From Microbacteriaceae bacterium UBA963 (GTDB lineage Bacteria > Actinomycetota > Actinomycetes > Actinomycetales > Microbacteriaceae): a stretch of DNA of 14,517 bases. Every line of letters starts with the position of its first letter. Positions within the stretch are counted from its first letter, which is position 1. Position numbers and translations under genes: made by a program. This document shows positions 13,191 through 14,517 of this stretch, piece after piece. Under the pieces are notes generated by a model. It saw only the letters and a program-made list of their open reading frames with translations, was not told the origin of the DNA and made no database searches. The stretch is from assembly GCA_002292955.1 (NCBI GenBank), contig DBCH01000132.1, positions 1-14,517 of the forward strand, in the 5' to 3' direction.

Positions 13191-13250
13191 CTCGTTGATT
13201 GAGTTTGTGTCTCGGTGATTGAGCTTGTGTCTCGGTGATTGAGCTTGTCG
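13191..13250. repeat. Three 20-bp tandem repeats in the grpE-dnaJ gap
   Basis: Units CTCGTTGATTGAGTTTGTGT (13191-13210), CTCGGTGATTGAGCTTGTGT (13211-13230) and CTCGGTGATTGAGCTTGTCG (13231-13250) follow each other without spacer and differ at two or three positions. The partial GAAGTTGATT just before (13181-13190) may be a decayed fourth. Each contains GATTGAGCTTGT, the core of the dispersed repeat, so the array seems to have grown from that element. Confidence 0.85.
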
Positions 13251-13295
13251 AAATCACGGGTCTCGATACGGGCTGCGCCCGACTCGACCGGCGAC
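13235..13295. repeat. Dispersed intergenic repeat, copy B
   Basis: Begins with GTGATT, paired to AATCAC at 13252-13257, and goes on with an imperfect hairpin containing GGGC-TGC-GCCC (about 13268-13280) flanked by GGTCTCGA and CTCGACC. It shares a 20-mer and a 13-mer with copy A at 1897-1943. Its last base reaches the grpE stop codon, so on the minus strand the hairpin follows grpE directly and may attenuate transcription into dnaJ. Confidence 0.72.
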
Positions 13296-13885
13296 TATTC
13301 GGGGGTTGCGACAATAACCTTGGCGGGCCGCACCTGGGTAGAACCTAAGCGATACCCGGGCTCAACCACGTCGAGCACGGTGGGCGTTGTGACATCCGGT
13401 GAGGGTTGCTGCAACAGAGCTTCGTGCTCGTTGGGGTCAAACGCATCGCCCGCTACCCCATAGGTAACAAGACCCAAGCGCTCGGTGACCGCGCGCAGTT
13501 TGGTGGCGATGAGCGTGATGGGTGCACCCTCCACGAGGTCGCCGTGCTTGTCGGCACGCTCGATGTCATCGAGCACGGGGAGCAGCGATCGAATGACGTC
13601 GCCCACTACGCGCTCGCGCTCAATGTCGCGATTCGCTTCGGTGCGCTTGCGATAGTTGGCATACTCAGCCGTGACGCGCTGCAGGTCTTCGAGTCGCTCG
13701 GCCGCAAGCTCGTCGGCGGCCTTGTCGAGAAACTCCACGTCAACATCGGTCAACGACGTTTCGACGTCGGCGTCTTCGTAGCCACCCTCGGGGAGCTCGG
13801 AGGAGCCTTCCGGCTCCTCCAGAACGTCCTCGGCTCGCAGCTCGTCGGTCTCTTTGGGCTCGTCGCCCGCAGGATCCTTGGCCAT
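13295..13885 (-). CDS. grpE: Nucleotide exchange factor GrpE
   Basis: A homodimeric co-chaperone (196 residues) that releases ADP from DnaK. It has an acidic, probably disordered N-terminus (1-50), a long dimerising helix (about 52-110, including DLQRVTAEYANYRKRTEANRD) and the C-terminal beta-domain GrpE signature: FDPNEHEALLQQ (149-160) followed by VLDVVEPGYRLGSTQVRPAKVIVA (170-193). The ATG at 13885 follows the dnaK stop by only 2 nt, and GAGAAGG inside the dnaK end can serve as Shine-Dalgarno, so translation is coupled to dnaK. Downstream, the 136-bp gap to dnaJ is unusually long for this operon and is filled with repeats. Confidence 0.96.
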   Translation of the reverse strand: MAKDPAGDEPKETDELRAEDVLEEPEGSSELPEGGYEDADVETSLTDVDVEFLDKAADELAAERLEDLQRVTAEYANYRKRTEANRDIERERVVGDVIRSLLPVLDDIERADKHGDLVEGAPITLIATKLRAVTERLGLVTYGVAGDAFDPNEHEALLQQPSPDVTTPTVLDVVEPGYRLGSTQVRPAKVIVATPE

Positions 13886-13887
13886 GA

Positions 13888-14517
13888 TTACTTGTCAGCC
13901 TTCTCGCTCGACTCGTCGTCTTCGACAACTTCGGCGTCAACCACGTCTTCGTCAGTCGTGGCCTCGGCGGAAGCCTGGGTCTCTGCCTGCGCGGATGCGT
14001 AGATGGCTTCGCCCAGCTTGCCCTGGCTCTCGGCGAGTTTCTCCACCGCAGACTTCACGGCGGAATCGTCGTCACCGGCGAGCGCCGTCTTGACCGCGTC
14101 GACATCGGCCTGAACCGTTGTCTTCACGTCGTCGGCCAGCTTCTCGTCGTTCTCCTTGATGAGCTTCTCGACGGAGTAGACCATCTGCTCGGCGTTGTTG
14201 CGCGTCTCAGCGGTCTCGCGACGCGCCTTGTCTTCGGCAGCGTGTTCCTCGGCCTCGCGCACCATGCGCTCGATGTCATCCTTCGCCAGCGACGATCCGC
14301 CGGTGATGGTCATCGACTGCTCTTTGCCGGTGCCCTTGTCTTTGGCAGACACGTGCACGATGCCGTTGGCGTCGATGTCGAACGTGACCTCAATCTGAGG
14401 CATGCCGCGGGGGGCGGGGGCGATTCCGGTGAGCTCGAAGTTTCCGAGCGACTTGTTGTCGCGCGTGAACTCGCGCTCACCCTGAAAGACCTGAATCGAC
14501 ACGGCGGGCTGGTTGTC
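13888..14517 (-). CDS. dnaK: Chaperone DnaK, C-terminal 209 residues
   Basis: Partial gene, cut by the right edge; about one third of the Hsp70 is seen. The visible part starts in the substrate-binding beta domain (DNQPAVSIQVFQGERE; LGNFELTGIAPAPRGMPQIEV; FDIDANGIVHVSAKDKGTGKEQ) and continues through the helical lid (SSLAKDDIERMVREAEEHAAED onward). It ends in an acidic tail with DVVDAEVVEDDESSE and DK, close to the EEVD-like acidic ends of bacterial DnaK. The ATPase domain, the promoter and the expected HspR (HAIR) sites lie outside. It is the first gene of the dnaK-grpE-dnaJ-hspR-clpB unit. No internal stop or frameshift is visible. Confidence 0.96.
   Translation of the reverse strand, partial: DNQPAVSIQVFQGEREFTRDNKSLGNFELTGIAPAPRGMPQIEVTFDIDANGIVHVSAKDKGTGKEQSMTITGGSSLAKDDIERMVREAEEHAAEDKARRETAETRNNAEQMVYSVEKLIKENDEKLADDVKTTVQADVDAVKTALAGDDDSAVKSAVEKLAESQGKLGEAIYASAQAETQASAEATTDEDVVDAEVVEDDESSEKADK

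Noticed and set aside
13191..13250. CRISPR array
   Set aside because: The 20-bp units touch each other with no spacers, and no cas gene is present.
13235..13295. Possible HAIR (HspR) operator in the grpE-dnaJ gap
   Set aside because: HAIR has CTTGAGT-N7-ACTCAAG arms; the TTGAGCTTGT repeats here are tandem and do not form that dyad.

Overview
The window looks like chromosomal core sequence from a high-GC Gram-positive actinobacterium, most likely of the Microbacteriaceae type. The grounds are the base composition, the dnaK-grpE-dnaJ-hspR-clpB order with an HspR regulator, a DnaJ without zinc finger, a ClpB without N-domain, and intergenic repeats built on TTGAGCTTGTCGAAA. The genus assignment is inference; no 16S rRNA or other marker is present. 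No tRNA, rRNA, CRISPR, prophage or insertion sequence was seen.

Layout, left to right. (1) 1-407: two short overlapping minus-strand genes for exported proteins, a Sec-secreted fragment cut by the window edge and a small lipoprotein. (2) 542-2599: purA and a SpoU/TrmH-family RNA 2'-O-methyltransferase, both minus, separated by a hairpin-forming repeat. (3) 2649-3614: a plus-strand zinc-free quinone oxidoreductase, convergent with pyrE (3648-4196, minus). pyrE diverges from xthA (4245-5078, plus), and xthA is followed by a small three-helix membrane protein. (4) 5509-8449: a four-gene minus-strand operon, in transcription order a CstR/CsoR-family repressor, a CoA-disulfide reductase-rhodanese fusion, a 39-residue six-cysteine protein and a short-chain dehydrogenase. 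A rhodanese lipoprotein diverges from it (8515-8904), followed by a SAM methyltransferase. A clear CsoR-family operator (ATACCC-N4-GGGTAT) lies in the shared promoter region. (5) 9562-14517: the heat-shock chaperone cluster on the minus strand, dnaK (3' part only), grpE, dnaJ, hspR and clpB.

How the genes fit together. The sulfur module is the most interesting part. The repressor keeps the cysteine pair of CsoR-family proteins but lacks the copper-ligand histidine, as in CstR persulfide sensors. The genes around its operator encode a persulfide/polysulfide reductase fused to a sulfurtransferase domain and an exported sulfurtransferase. This reads as a small sulfide/persulfide stress response; the 39-residue Cys-rich protein and the dehydrogenase are the undescribed partners. 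The chaperone block is a standard disaggregation machine (DnaK/DnaJ/GrpE feeding ClpB) with its own repressor HspR. Its expected HAIR operator would lie upstream of dnaK, outside the window.

Four genes (the lipoprotein, the SpoU methyltransferase, pyrE, xthA) have no useful Shine-Dalgarno sequence. Each has a TANNNT -10-like hexamer ending exactly 6 nt before the start codon, the geometry of leaderless transcripts.
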